A stretch of 15,213 bases of DNA from positions 1-15,213 of the forward strand of contig JAADGT010000125.1 of the NCBI GenBank assembly GCA_013152215.1. The letters run 5' to 3'. Below are positions 1-13,510 of this stretch, piece after piece. Under the pieces are notes generated by a model. That model ran no database searches, was not told the DNA's origin, and was given only the letters and a program-made list of their open reading frames with translations. Within the stretch, counting starts at the first letter, position 1. Each line of letters begins with the position of its first letter. Position numbers and translations under genes: made by a program. Source of the DNA: Deltaproteobacteria bacterium. Its GTDB lineage: Bacteria; Desulfobacterota; Deferrisomatia; Deferrisomatales; Deferrisomataceae.

Positions 1-90
1 GTCCACGCCGGCGGCCTCGGGCCCTATCAGCTCCTGGAAGGTCTCGAGCAGGAACACCAGCGGTTGCAACTCGTCCGATTCCTTCGTCAC
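1..90 (-). CDS. Unidentified protein, N-terminal fragment
   Basis: This is the 5' end of a gene that runs off the left edge; only 30 codons are present. Read on the minus strand from a GTG at 90-88, it gives MTKESDELQPLVFLLETFQE followed by LIGPEAAGVD. That is a protein-like, amphipathic, acidic N-terminus with no stop in frame. A G-rich stretch (GGGGGTG on the minus strand, about 91-100) could act as a weak ribosome binding site. I do not recognise the family and assign no function. It diverges from prpE across about 860 bp of repeat-rich DNA. The main doubt is that 30 codons are too few to exclude a chance open frame. Confidence 0.5.
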   Translation of the reverse strand, partial: MTKESDELQPLVFLLETFQELIGPEAAGVD

Positions 91-132
91 CTCACACCCC
101 CGTGGCAAGGGCACGCGTTCGTTGTTTCCCGG

Positions 133-190
133 GAACTTCGGTCGTCGGTCGACGGTCGTCAGTCGTTGGTTGTTGGTTGGGCCTTCGGCC
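133..190 (+). repeat. Tandem heptamer block followed by GGGCCTTCGGCC (cassette copy A)
   Basis: After GAACTTC the sequence reads as six consecutive 7-mers from 140 to 181: GGTCGTC, GGTCGAC, GGTCGTC, AGTCGTT, GGTTGTT, GGTTGGG. They drift progressively from the first unit. GGGCCTTCGGCC follows at 179-190 and could fold on a UUCG-type loop. The first 18 nt (133-150) recur exactly at 12633-12650, also followed by GGGCCTTCGGCC. Function unknown; the degenerate unit series looks like old slippage expansion. Confidence 0.8.
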
Positions 191-196
191 ATACCA

Positions 197-224
197 GGAG
201 TCAGAATTCAGAGGACAGTGGACA
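197..224 (+). repeat. Second tandem heptamer block
   Basis: Four consecutive 7-mers ending in CA: GGAGTCA, GAATTCA, GAGGACA, GTGGACA. The unit differs from the GGTCGTC series just upstream but has the same 7-bp period. The last unit runs into the hairpin at 221-252. Confidence 0.65.
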
Positions 225-252
225 GGGGCCCCCCTGGGGGCCACATCCTGTC
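221..252. repeat. G+C-rich hairpin
   Basis: The inner arms GGCCCCC (227-233) and GGGGGCC (236-242) are perfectly complementary. The outer arms GACAGG (221-226) and CCTGTC (247-252) extend the stem across a 4-nt bulge. No T-run follows on either strand and no complete gene ends nearby, so I do not call it a terminator. Confidence 0.6.
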
Positions 253-273
253 TTCTTCCCAGTAACTTCCGCT

Positions 274-305
274 AGAAGGCTGGAAGGCTAGGAGGCTAGA
301 AGGCT
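274..305 (+). repeat. Tandem octamer block (copy A)
   Basis: Four consecutive 8-mers: AGAAGGCT, GGAAGGCT, AGGAGGCT, AGAAGGCT. A related block with the same unit lies at 12669-12707 in the rplA-rplJ spacer; the 13-mer GCTGGAAGGCTAG is identical in both (279-291 and 12689-12701). No coding role is visible. Confidence 0.8.
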
Positions 306-379
306 TGAAAACCTTCGTGATCTCCCAGCATTCCAAGCATGACCACTCCTCTTTGGCGTCACCTTACGGTCTCGGGGGG

Positions 380-558
380 CATGGGGCCTGCTGGAGAGCC
401 GCGTGCGGCTCCTTAGCTCGCCGCGCAGTGCCTCCAACGCTCGTCCCGTGAATTCGTTCATGCCCCACCGAACGGTCATGAAACCACCGCCGGTGCCCCG
501 TGCCTGCGCGGCGAATCTCAATGCCCGGCTTCACGCGCGGCCGGAAGCAGGCCCCATG
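380..558. repeat. Nested imperfect inverted repeat of about 180 bp
   Basis: Three sets of inverted arms share almost one centre (about 465-470). Outer: CATGGGGCCTGCT (380-392) with AGCAGGCCCCATG (546-558), 13 of 13. Middle: TCGCCGCGCAG (418-428) with CTGCGCGGCGA (504-514), 11 of 11. Inner: TTCATG (457-462) with CATGAA (477-482). The left arm has its own small hairpin, GAGCCGC (396-402) with GCGGCTC (405-411). It could be a miniature inverted-repeat element, an inverted duplication, or a structured RNA. No transposase gene or target-site duplication was identified. Confidence 0.6.
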
Positions 559-650
559 GCCAGCCGCCGGCAATGAGCCCCGGACCAATGAAAGTTACCC
601 TCCCCGCTGCCGGGCCCCGCAGGGGCCTGAGGAGGCTTCCCAGTAACTTC

Positions 651-678
651 GGTCCGCGGTCGTCGGCGTTGGTCTTCG
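651..678 (+). repeat. Degenerate heptamer block (copy C)
   Basis: After CTTCCCAGTAACTTC (636-650) come GGTCCGC, GGTCGTC, GGCGTTG and GTCTTCG, a diverged version of the 140-181 heptamer series. The lead-in ...AACTTCGGTC is shared with 133-143 and 12633-12643, so this is a third, poorer member of the same family. Confidence 0.55.
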
Positions 679-795
679 GTCGAAAGCTCGCCCCGACATT
701 CGAAGTCGAGGGGCATGGGGCTTGGCGGAACGCCGGGCGATGCGTCCCGAAACCGCGGCGGCGCATCGTACCGGCGGGCCAGGGGGGGGTCAACG

Positions 796-840
796 CGCCC
801 CGGGCCGCCGGGGCGGCCGAACCGGGTTTCGTTTCTTTTA
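796..840 (+). terminator. Terminator-like hairpin upstream of prpE
   Basis: The perfect 8-bp stem CGCCCCGG (796-803) / CCGGGGCG (808-815) has a 4-nt loop. On the plus strand a T-rich tract (TTTCGTTTCTTTTA, about 827-840) follows, but a spacer of about 10 nt makes it atypical. It could attenuate read-through towards prpE or be incidental; no plus-strand gene ends upstream of it in this window. Confidence 0.3.
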
Positions 841-937
841 GTCTGGCTCAAGTTCTTTAGCCTTGCTGAAGGCGACCGGGAGTTGCTACCCTGAGACAAT
901 GTTTGTTGTGGCCTCATTCCCCCACATCATTCTCGAA

Positions 938-944
938 AAGGAGG
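938..944 (+). promoter_or_regulatory. Ribosome binding site that fixes the prpE start
   Basis: AAGGAGG lies 5 nt upstream of the ATG at 950. It decides against the in-frame upstream TTG at 863, which has no comparable site. Confidence 0.85.
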
Positions 945-949
945 AGCTC

Positions 950-2842
950 ATGGGCCGGTACGAAGAACTCTACCGAAGGAGCCTCGAAGACCCCGCCGGG
1001 TTCTGGGCGGAGGCGGCCGAGCAGATCTCGTGGACCAAGAAATGGGACCGCGTGCTCGACGACTCCAACCCGCCCTTCTACCGGTGGTTCGTGGGCGGGG
1101 AGCTCAACACCTGTTACAACGCCGTGGACCGGCACGTGGAGGCGGGCCGGGGCGACCAGGTGGCCATCATCTACGACAGCCCGGTGACGGACCAGATCCA
1201 GAAGATCACCTACCGGGAGCTCCAGGACCGGGTGGCCCGGTTCGCCGGGGTGCTGCGGGGGCTTGGAGTGGAAAAGGGCGACACCGTCATCATCTACATG
1301 CCCATGGTGCCCCAGGCGGCCGTGGCCATGCTGGCGTGCGCCCGGCTCGGGGCGATCCACTCGGTGGTGTTCGGCGGATTCGCCCCCAACGAGCTGGCCC
1401 TGCGCATCGACGACGCCAAGCCCAAGGTGATCGTGTCGGCCTCGTGCGGCATCGAGGTCACCCGGGTCATCGAGTACAAACCCATGCTCGACAAGGCGAT
1501 CGAGCTGGCCCAGCACAAGCCGGACAAGTGCGTCATCCTGGCCCGGCCCCAGGCCAAGGCCGAGCTCACCCCGGGCCGCGACCACGACTGGGACGAGCTG
1601 ATGGCCCAGGCCGAGCCGGCCGAGTGCGTGCCCGTGGCCGCCACCGACCCCCTGTACATCCTGTACACCTCCGGGACCACCGGCATGCCCAAGGGCATCG
1701 TGCGCGACAACGGCGGCCACGCCGTGGCCCTGAGGTGGAGCATGGAGTACATCTACGACACCAAGCCGGGCGAGGTGTACTGGGCCGCCTCGGACGTGGG
1801 CTGGGTGGTGGGGCACTCGTACATCGTGTACGGCCCCCTGTTCACCGGGTGCACCACCATCCTCTACGAGGGCAAGCCCGTGGGCACCCCGGACCCGGGC
1901 GCCTTCTGGCGGGTCATCAGCCAGCACGGGGTCAAGGTGCTGTTCACGGCGCCCACGGCCTTCCGGGCCATCAAGAAGGAGGACCCCAACGGCGAGTACT
2001 TCAAGAAGTACGACCTGTCCAACTTCAAGTACCTGTTCCTGGCCGGTGAGCGGCTCGACCCCGACACCTACCACTGGGCGTCGGATCTGCTGCAGCGCCC
2101 CGTGATCGACCACTGGTGGCAGACCGAGACCGGCTGGCCCATCGCGGCGAACTGCGCCGGGATCGAGCTGATGCCGATCAAACCCGGCTCGCCCACCAAG
2201 GCCGTGCCCGGCTACGACGTGCAGATCGTGGACGACTCGGGCAAGGAGCTGGGGCCCAACCAGGAGGGCATCGTGGTGGTCAAGCTGCCCCTGCCCCCCG
2301 GCACTCTACCCACCCTGTGGCAGAACGACGAGCGGTTCCGCCAGTCCTACACCGACCCGTTCCCCGGCTACTACTTCACGGGTGACGGCGGCTACAAGGA
2401 CGAGGAGGGGTACCTCTACATCATGGGCCGGGTGGACGACGTGATCAACGTGGCCGGCCACCGGCTGTCCACCGGGGCCATGGAGGAGGTGATCGCCACC
2501 CACCCGGCCGTGGCCGAGTGCGCCGTGATCGGGGTGGCCGACAACCTGAAGGGGCAGGTTCCGGTGGGATTCGTGGTGCTGAAGGCCGGGGCCGAGGTGG
2601 ACCCGAACCAGCTCAAGGCGGATCTGGTGCAGATGATCCGTCAGCAGATCGGACCGATCGCCTGCTACAAGGAGACCATGATCGTCAAGCGGCTGCCCAA
2701 GACCCGGTCGGGCAAGATCCTGCGGGGCACCATGCGCAAGATCGCCGACGGCGAGAAGTACCGGGTGCCGTCCACCATCGACGACCCGGCCATCCTCGGC
2801 GAGATCGAGGAGGCCCTGAAGACCGTGGGCTACGCCAAGTAA
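950..2842 (+). CDS. prpE: Propionyl-CoA synthetase (acyl-CoA ligase, PrpE/ACSS3 type)
   Basis: This 630-aa cytoplasmic enzyme of the ANL adenylate-forming family should convert propionate, CoA and ATP to propionyl-CoA, AMP and PPi through an acyl-adenylate. The N-terminal ACS-type region is followed by the nucleotide-binding core TSGTTGMPKG (240-249), the WWQTETGWP motif (389-397), GDGG (478-481), the hinge GRVDD (493-497) and the C-terminal RSGK, whose K589 is the catalytic lysine and known acetylation site of the family. The Trp after WWQTETG, the segment LAGERLDPDTYHWASDLLQR and the length of about 630 aa favour the propionyl type over Acs of about 650 aa. Acetate use cannot be excluded. 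The start at 950 is chosen for its strong ribosome binding site. The gene stands alone, converges on rpoC and has no propionate-pathway neighbours here. Confidence 0.88.
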   Translation: MGRYEELYRRSLEDPAGFWAEAAEQISWTKKWDRVLDDSNPPFYRWFVGGELNTCYNAVDRHVEAGRGDQVAIIYDSPVTDQIQKITYRELQDRVARFAGVLRGLGVEKGDTVIIYMPMVPQAAVAMLACARLGAIHSVVFGGFAPNELALRIDDAKPKVIVSASCGIEVTRVIEYKPMLDKAIELAQHKPDKCVILARPQAKAELTPGRDHDWDELMAQAEPAECVPVAATDPLYILYTSGTTGMPKGIVRDNGGHAVALRWSMEYIYDTKPGEVYWAASDVGWVVGHSYIVYGPLFTGCTTILYEGKPVGTPDPGAFWRVISQHGVKVLFTAPTAFRAIKKEDPNGEYFKKYDLSNFKYLFLAGERLDPDTYHWASDLLQRPVIDHWWQTETGWPIAANCAGIELMPIKPGSPTKAVPGYDVQIVDDSGKELGPNQEGIVVVKLPLPPGTLPTLWQNDERFRQSYTDPFPGYYFTGDGGYKDEEGYLYIMGRVDDVINVAGHRLSTGAMEEVIATHPAVAECAVIGVADNLKGQVPVGFVVLKAGAEVDPNQLKADLVQMIRQQIGPIACYKETMIVKRLPKTRSGKILRGTMRKIADGEKYRVPSTIDDPAILGEIEEALKTVGYAK

Positions 2843-2864
2843 CCCCCCGGCACCCCGGATAAAC

Positions 2865-2902
2865 AAAGGCCGCTTCCGGCAGGAGCCGGAAGCGGCCTTT
2901 TT
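2865..2902. terminator. Bidirectional intrinsic terminator between prpE and rpoC
   Basis: A perfect 16-bp stem (2865-2880 with 2885-2900) has an AGGA loop; its arms begin AAAGGCCGC and end GCGGCCTTT. A T-run follows on the plus strand (2898-2902), and the mirrored A-rich left flank gives a T-rich tail on the minus strand. It lies 22 bp after the prpE stop and about 60 bp after the rpoC stop, so it can end both convergent transcripts. Confidence 0.93.
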
Positions 2903-2958
2903 GTTCGGTCGATGGATCGCCGCCCCGACTCCCCGGCGACGCCCCGTCCGCAGCCTCC

Positions 2959-7158
<4,200 letters not shown>

Positions 7159-7166
7159 GGCTCAAG

Positions 7167-7174
7167 ACCTCCTT
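7167..7174 (-). promoter_or_regulatory. Strong ribosome binding site for the TTG-initiated rpoC
   Basis: AAGGAGGT on the minus strand lies 8 nt before the TTG start codon. Its strength probably compensates for the weak start codon. Confidence 0.85.
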
Positions 7175-7203
7175 CGAGGGTTTGGCACGGCGAGAAGCGG
7201 ACG

Positions 7204-11317
<4,114 letters not shown>

Positions 11318-11327
11318 GGGGTTCCGT

Positions 11328-11333
11328 CTCCTT
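11328..11333 (-). promoter_or_regulatory. Ribosome binding site that fixes the rpoB start
   Basis: AAGGAG on the minus strand lies 10 nt before ATG 11317. It favours MAYSV over the in-frame ATG 42 nt further upstream (11359), which lacks a ribosome binding site and would add a tail not typical of the family. Confidence 0.75.
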
Positions 11334-11415
11334 CGCACGGCAGGATGGTTCACAGGCATCGCGCCCGCTTTTGGCCCGGGGCAGGAGGTGTGGATGCGAG
11401 AACAGGGGGCAGGTC

Positions 11416-11456
11416 AAAAACGAAACGGGGCACGCGGAGGGCACACGCCCCCCGCG
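11416..11456 (-). terminator. Attenuator-like hairpin in the rplL-rpoB spacer
   Basis: On the minus strand a 10-bp stem with one mismatch (11433-11442 with 11447-11456, 4-nt loop) is followed, 7 nt after the stem, by the T-rich tract TTTCGTTTTT (11416-11425). A second small hairpin, CCCCC/GGGGG with a 3-nt loop, lies just upstream at 11459-11471. In E. coli a partial terminator at this same position lowers rpoBC transcription relative to the ribosomal genes. The same role here is an inference from position and structure. Confidence 0.6.
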
Positions 11457-11504
11457 CGCCCCCATCGGGGGTCCACAGGGTACGACCGTTTGCGACGTTC
11501 GCCC

Positions 11505-11891
11505 TTAGGCGATCTCGACCTTGCCCCCAACTTCCTCGATCTTCTTCTGGATTTCCTCGGCCTCGTCCTTGCTCACGCCCTCCTTCACCACGGAGGGGGC
11601 GCTGTCCACCAGGGCCTTGGCCTCCTTCAGGCCCAGGCCCGTAATGGCCCGGATCACCTTGATGACCTGGATCTTCTGGCTGCCCGCCTCGGTCAGCTTC
11701 ACGTCGAACTCGGTCTTCTCCTCGGCGGCCGGGGCGGCCTCGCCGCCGGCCATGCCCGGCATGGCGGCCACGGCCACGGGAGCGGCAGCGCTGACGCCGA
11801 ACTTCTCCTCGAGCTCCTTCACGAGCTCGGAGAGCTCGAGCACGGTCATGTTCTCGATGAACTGGATCACGTCTTCCTTGGTGATGGCCAT
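11505..11891 (-). CDS. rplL: 50S ribosomal protein L7/L12
   Basis: This is the stalk protein of the large ribosomal subunit; dimers bind L10 and recruit translation GTPases such as EF-Tu and EF-G. At 128 aa it is normal length. The N-terminal dimerisation helices (MAITKEDVIQFIENMTVLEL onward) are followed by an Ala/Gly/Pro/Met-rich hinge at about residues 35-57. The globular C-terminal domain contains KIQVIKVIRAITGLGLKEAK, the surface that contacts elongation factors. GGAGG lies 9 nt before the ATG. The gene follows rplJ by 51 bp, as in most bacteria, and is separated from rpoB by a 187-bp spacer with an attenuator-like hairpin. Confidence 0.98.
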   Translation of the reverse strand: MAITKEDVIQFIENMTVLELSELVKELEEKFGVSAAAPVAVAAMPGMAGGEAAPAAEEKTEFDVKLTEAGSQKIQVIKVIRAITGLGLKEAKALVDSAPSVVKEGVSKDEAEEIQKKIEEVGGKVEIA

Positions 11892-11942
11892 CGGGTACTT
11901 CCTCCACTTCTCGGGTTGATTGGGATGGGGTGAACCGCCGCC

Positions 11943-12464
11943 TCAGGCGGCCTCTTTCTGCTGCTGGATCTGGCTGAGCACCTGCACGAACCCGCGCGGC
12001 ACGCCCGAGAGCACGCCCAGGAGCCCGCGGATCGGCCCGGCCATGACGCCCACCAGCTGGCCGAGGAGCTGCTCCCGGCTCGGCAGCTTGGACAGGGCCT
12101 CCACCTCGGCCGCGGTGATCGCCTTGCCCGGGAGCCCCCCGCACCGGATGGTGAGCGCGGGGTTGTCCTTGGCGAACTCGGTCACCGCCTTGGCCAGGGC
12201 CACCGGGTCCTCGAAGGTGAAGCTCACCGCGGTGGGCCCCACGAACGCGTCCCGCAGCCCCTCGTAAGGGGTGCCCTCGACCGCCAGGCGGGCCAGGGTG
12301 TTCTTGACCACCTTGTGCTGAGCCCCTTCCTTCTCCAGGCTCCGGCGCAGGGTGTTGGCCTGGGCCACGGTGAGCCCGCGGAACTCGCTGACCACCACGC
12401 CCTGGGCCTTCTCGAACATCTCCTTGAGTTGCTGGACGGCTTCCTGCTTCTGTGTTTTGTTCAC
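11943..12464 (-). CDS. rplJ: 50S ribosomal protein L10
   Basis: This 173-aa protein forms the base of the ribosomal stalk: its N-terminal domain binds 23S rRNA and its C-terminal helix carries L7/L12 dimers. The N-terminus NKTQKQEAVQQLKEMFEKAQ, the segment VVSEFRGLTVAQANTLRRSL and the Ala/Gln-rich C-terminal helix are typical. The start codon is GTG (12464-12462), with a modest GAGG-type ribosome binding site a few bases upstream. Translation of rplJ and rplL is probably repressed when excess L10-L7/L12 complex binds the leader at about 12510-12625, which is recognisable here. It lies 330 bp downstream of rplA, an unusually long gap caused mainly by repeats. Confidence 0.97.
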   Translation of the reverse strand: MNKTQKQEAVQQLKEMFEKAQGVVVSEFRGLTVAQANTLRRSLEKEGAQHKVVKNTLARLAVEGTPYEGLRDAFVGPTAVSFTFEDPVALAKAVTEFAKDNPALTIRCGGLPGKAITAAEVEALSKLPSREQLLGQLVGVMAGPIRGLLGVLSGVPRGFVQVLSQIQQQKEAA

Positions 12465-12509
12465 GTTTCCCTCGACCCCCTTTCTCTCAACAGCGGTTGC
12501 GGTGGACGG

Positions 12510-12625
12510 TCTCCCATCTTCCGGCCGTGATGGAGAGGGGGCCTTTCACCCCATCCCTCCGAGAAGCCGACTCGGCAGGAGATTAAGCCCCCGCGGGGGC
12601 ACCTGCGGTCTTCGTACGGCCTGGA
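12510..12625 (-). ncRNA. L10 leader (autoregulatory mRNA element for rplJ-rplL)
   Basis: On the minus strand the element reads GAAGACCGCAGGTG, then a hairpin made by the 14-nt palindrome GCCCCCGCGGGGGC (12587-12600), then TTAAT and CTCCTGCCGAG. GCAGG (12603-12607 region) pairs with CCTGC (12575-12579) around the inner hairpin. The GCAGGtg...cTTAATctCCTGCcgag layout is the conserved kink-turn core of the bacterial L10 leader family, the binding site for the L10-L7/L12 complex. A further hairpin-prone segment (about 12530-12565) lies closer to rplJ. The outer boundaries are approximate. Confidence 0.85.
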
Positions 12626-12632
12626 AGGCGTT

Positions 12633-12664
12633 GAACTTCGGTCGTCGGTCTGGGGCCTTCGGCC
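12633..12664 (+). repeat. Heptamer-block head and GGGCCTTCGGCC (cassette copy B)
   Basis: The 18-mer at 12633-12650 (GAACTTCGGTCGTCGGTC) is identical to 133-150. GGGGCCTTCGGCC at 12652-12664 matches the GGGCCTTCGGCC that ends copy A. The additional heptamers of copy A are absent here, so the two elements are nearly adjacent. The copy lies inside the ribosomal protein operon. Confidence 0.8.
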
Positions 12665-12668
12665 CGCT

Positions 12669-12707
12669 GGAAGGCCAAAGGCTGGAACGCTGGAAGGCTA
12701 GAAGCCT
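12669..12707 (+). repeat. Tandem octamer block (copy B)
   Basis: Units are GGAAGGCC, AAAGGCT (7 nt), GGAACGCT, GGAAGGCT and AGAAGCCT. It has the same 8-bp unit and orientation as 274-305 and likewise lies downstream of the GGGCCTTCGGCC element. Confidence 0.7.
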
Positions 12708-12750
12708 CTCTCACCTCGATCGTCGGGGCCTACGGCTCCCGCCGACCGTC

Positions 12751-12785
12751 TCACGATTTACGATTCACGATTTACGATTCACGAC
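12751..12785 (+). repeat. Five tandem TYACGAY heptamers beside the rplA stop
   Basis: The units are TCACGAT, TTACGAT, TCACGAT, TTACGAT, TCACGAC, an alternating pair that also makes a 14-bp repeat of 2.5 copies. It ends 9 bp from the rplA stop codon, so it is transcribed as part of the operon mRNA unless transcription stops there. Confidence 0.9.
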
Positions 12786-12794
12786 CCACGGCCC

Positions 12795-13490
12795 CTACGC
12801 CCGGAACTGGGCCGGGTCGATCTTCATGCCGGGGCTCATGGTGGTCGACAGGGCCACGCCCCGGATGTACGCGCCCTTGGCCGAGGCCGGCTTGGCCCGG
12901 ATCAGGCTCTCGATTACCGCGGAGACGTTCTCCTTGATCTTCTCCGGGTCGAACGAGCGCCGGCCCACCGGAACGTGGACGATCCCGTACTTGTCCACCC
13001 GGTACTCCACCCGGCCGGCCTTGAGCTCCTTGACGGCCTGGGCCACGTCGAAGGTGACCGTGCCGCTCTTCGGGTTGGGCATCAGCCCCCGGGGACCCAG
13101 GATCCGACCCAGCCGGCCCACCACGCCCATCATGTCGGGCGTGGCCACGGCCTTGTCGAACTCGAGCCACCCGCCCTGGATCTTCTCGGCCAGGTCCTCG
13201 GCGCCCACGTAATCAGCGCCGGCCTCCTCGGCCTCCTTGGCCTTGTCGCCCTTGGCGAACACCAGCACCCGCACGCTCTTGCCGGTGCCGTGGGGCAGCA
13301 CCACGGTGCCCCGCACCATCTGGTCGGCGTGGGCCGGGTTCACGCCCAGCTTGACCGCCAGGTCCACGCTCTCGTCGAACTTCGCCCACGACACCTCGGG
13401 CAGCAGGGCCAGGGCCTCGTCCAGGGTGTAGAGCTTCAGCCGGTCCACCTTGGACCGGGCCTCCAGGTACTTCTTTCCTTTGCGGGCCAT
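12795..13490 (-). CDS. rplA: 50S ribosomal protein L1
   Basis: This 231-aa protein binds 23S rRNA at the mobile L1 stalk near the E site and helps release deacylated tRNA. In many bacteria it also represses its own operon by binding the mRNA. The body shows the L1 signature: GGWLEFDKAVATPDMMG, then LGRILGPRGLMPNPKSGTVT, and the two-domain pattern of the family. The ATG at 13490 is preceded by GGAGGAGG. It starts 20 bp after the rplK stop, as in the classical L11-L1 pair. I could not identify an L1-binding site in the rplK leader with confidence. Length and frame are normal. Confidence 0.98.
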   Translation of the reverse strand: MARKGKKYLEARSKVDRLKLYTLDEALALLPEVSWAKFDESVDLAVKLGVNPAHADQMVRGTVVLPHGTGKSVRVLVFAKGDKAKEAEEAGADYVGAEDLAEKIQGGWLEFDKAVATPDMMGVVGRLGRILGPRGLMPNPKSGTVTFDVAQAVKELKAGRVEYRVDKYGIVHVPVGRRSFDPEKIKENVSAVIESLIRAKPASAKGAYIRGVALSTTMSPGMKIDPAQFRA

Positions 13491-13510
13491 GGGATCCTCC
13501 TCCGTTGCCG

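Larger units (their letters stand above)
91..949. other. Repeat-rich intergenic region with no convincing gene
   Basis: No reading frame on either strand looks like a real protein; the open frames here are short, low-complexity and overlap one another. The region holds tandem 7-bp repeats (140-181, 197-224, 651-678), tandem 8-bp repeats (274-305), G+C-rich hairpins (221-252, 396-411, 738-768, 796-815) and a nested inverted repeat (380-558). The 15-mer CTTCCCAGTAACTTC occurs at 255-269 and 636-650, and GGGCATGGGGC at 377-387 and 711-721. The only obvious expression signal is the prpE ribosome binding site at the right end. Confidence 0.75.
12465..12794. other. rplA-rplJ spacer: L10 leader plus repeat cassette
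   Basis: This 330-bp spacer has no gene. The part nearest rplJ (about 12465-12625) is the regulatory leader. The part nearest rplA (about 12631-12785) is filled with repeats: an 18-nt heptamer-block head, GGGCCTTCGGCC, an octamer block, a stem GTCGG/CCGAC (12722-12726 with 12742-12746) and five TYACGAY heptamers. No clear promoter was seen for an independent rplJ transcript. Confidence 0.8.

Noticed and set aside
140..224. CRISPR array
   Set aside because: Units are 7 bp and contiguous, without 20-40 nt repeats or unique spacers, and there are no cas genes.
573..860. Possible small protein of 95 codons upstream of prpE
   Set aside because: No ribosome binding site or domain; it overlaps the repeat blocks and the hairpin at 796-815, and minus-strand frames there look equally arbitrary.
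863..892. Sigma-70-like promoter TTGCTG (863-868), 18 nt, TACCCT (887-892) for prpE
   Set aside because: The -10 match is poor, and such weak pairs are expected by chance; position alone is not enough to call it.
863..949. Extended N-terminus of prpE from a TTG at 863
   Set aside because: The 29 added residues are unlike the family, and the ATG at 950 has an excellent ribosome binding site at 5 nt spacing.
12722..12746. Terminator for rplA
   Set aside because: There is a GTCGG/CCGAC stem downstream of the rplA stop, but no T-run on the minus strand.
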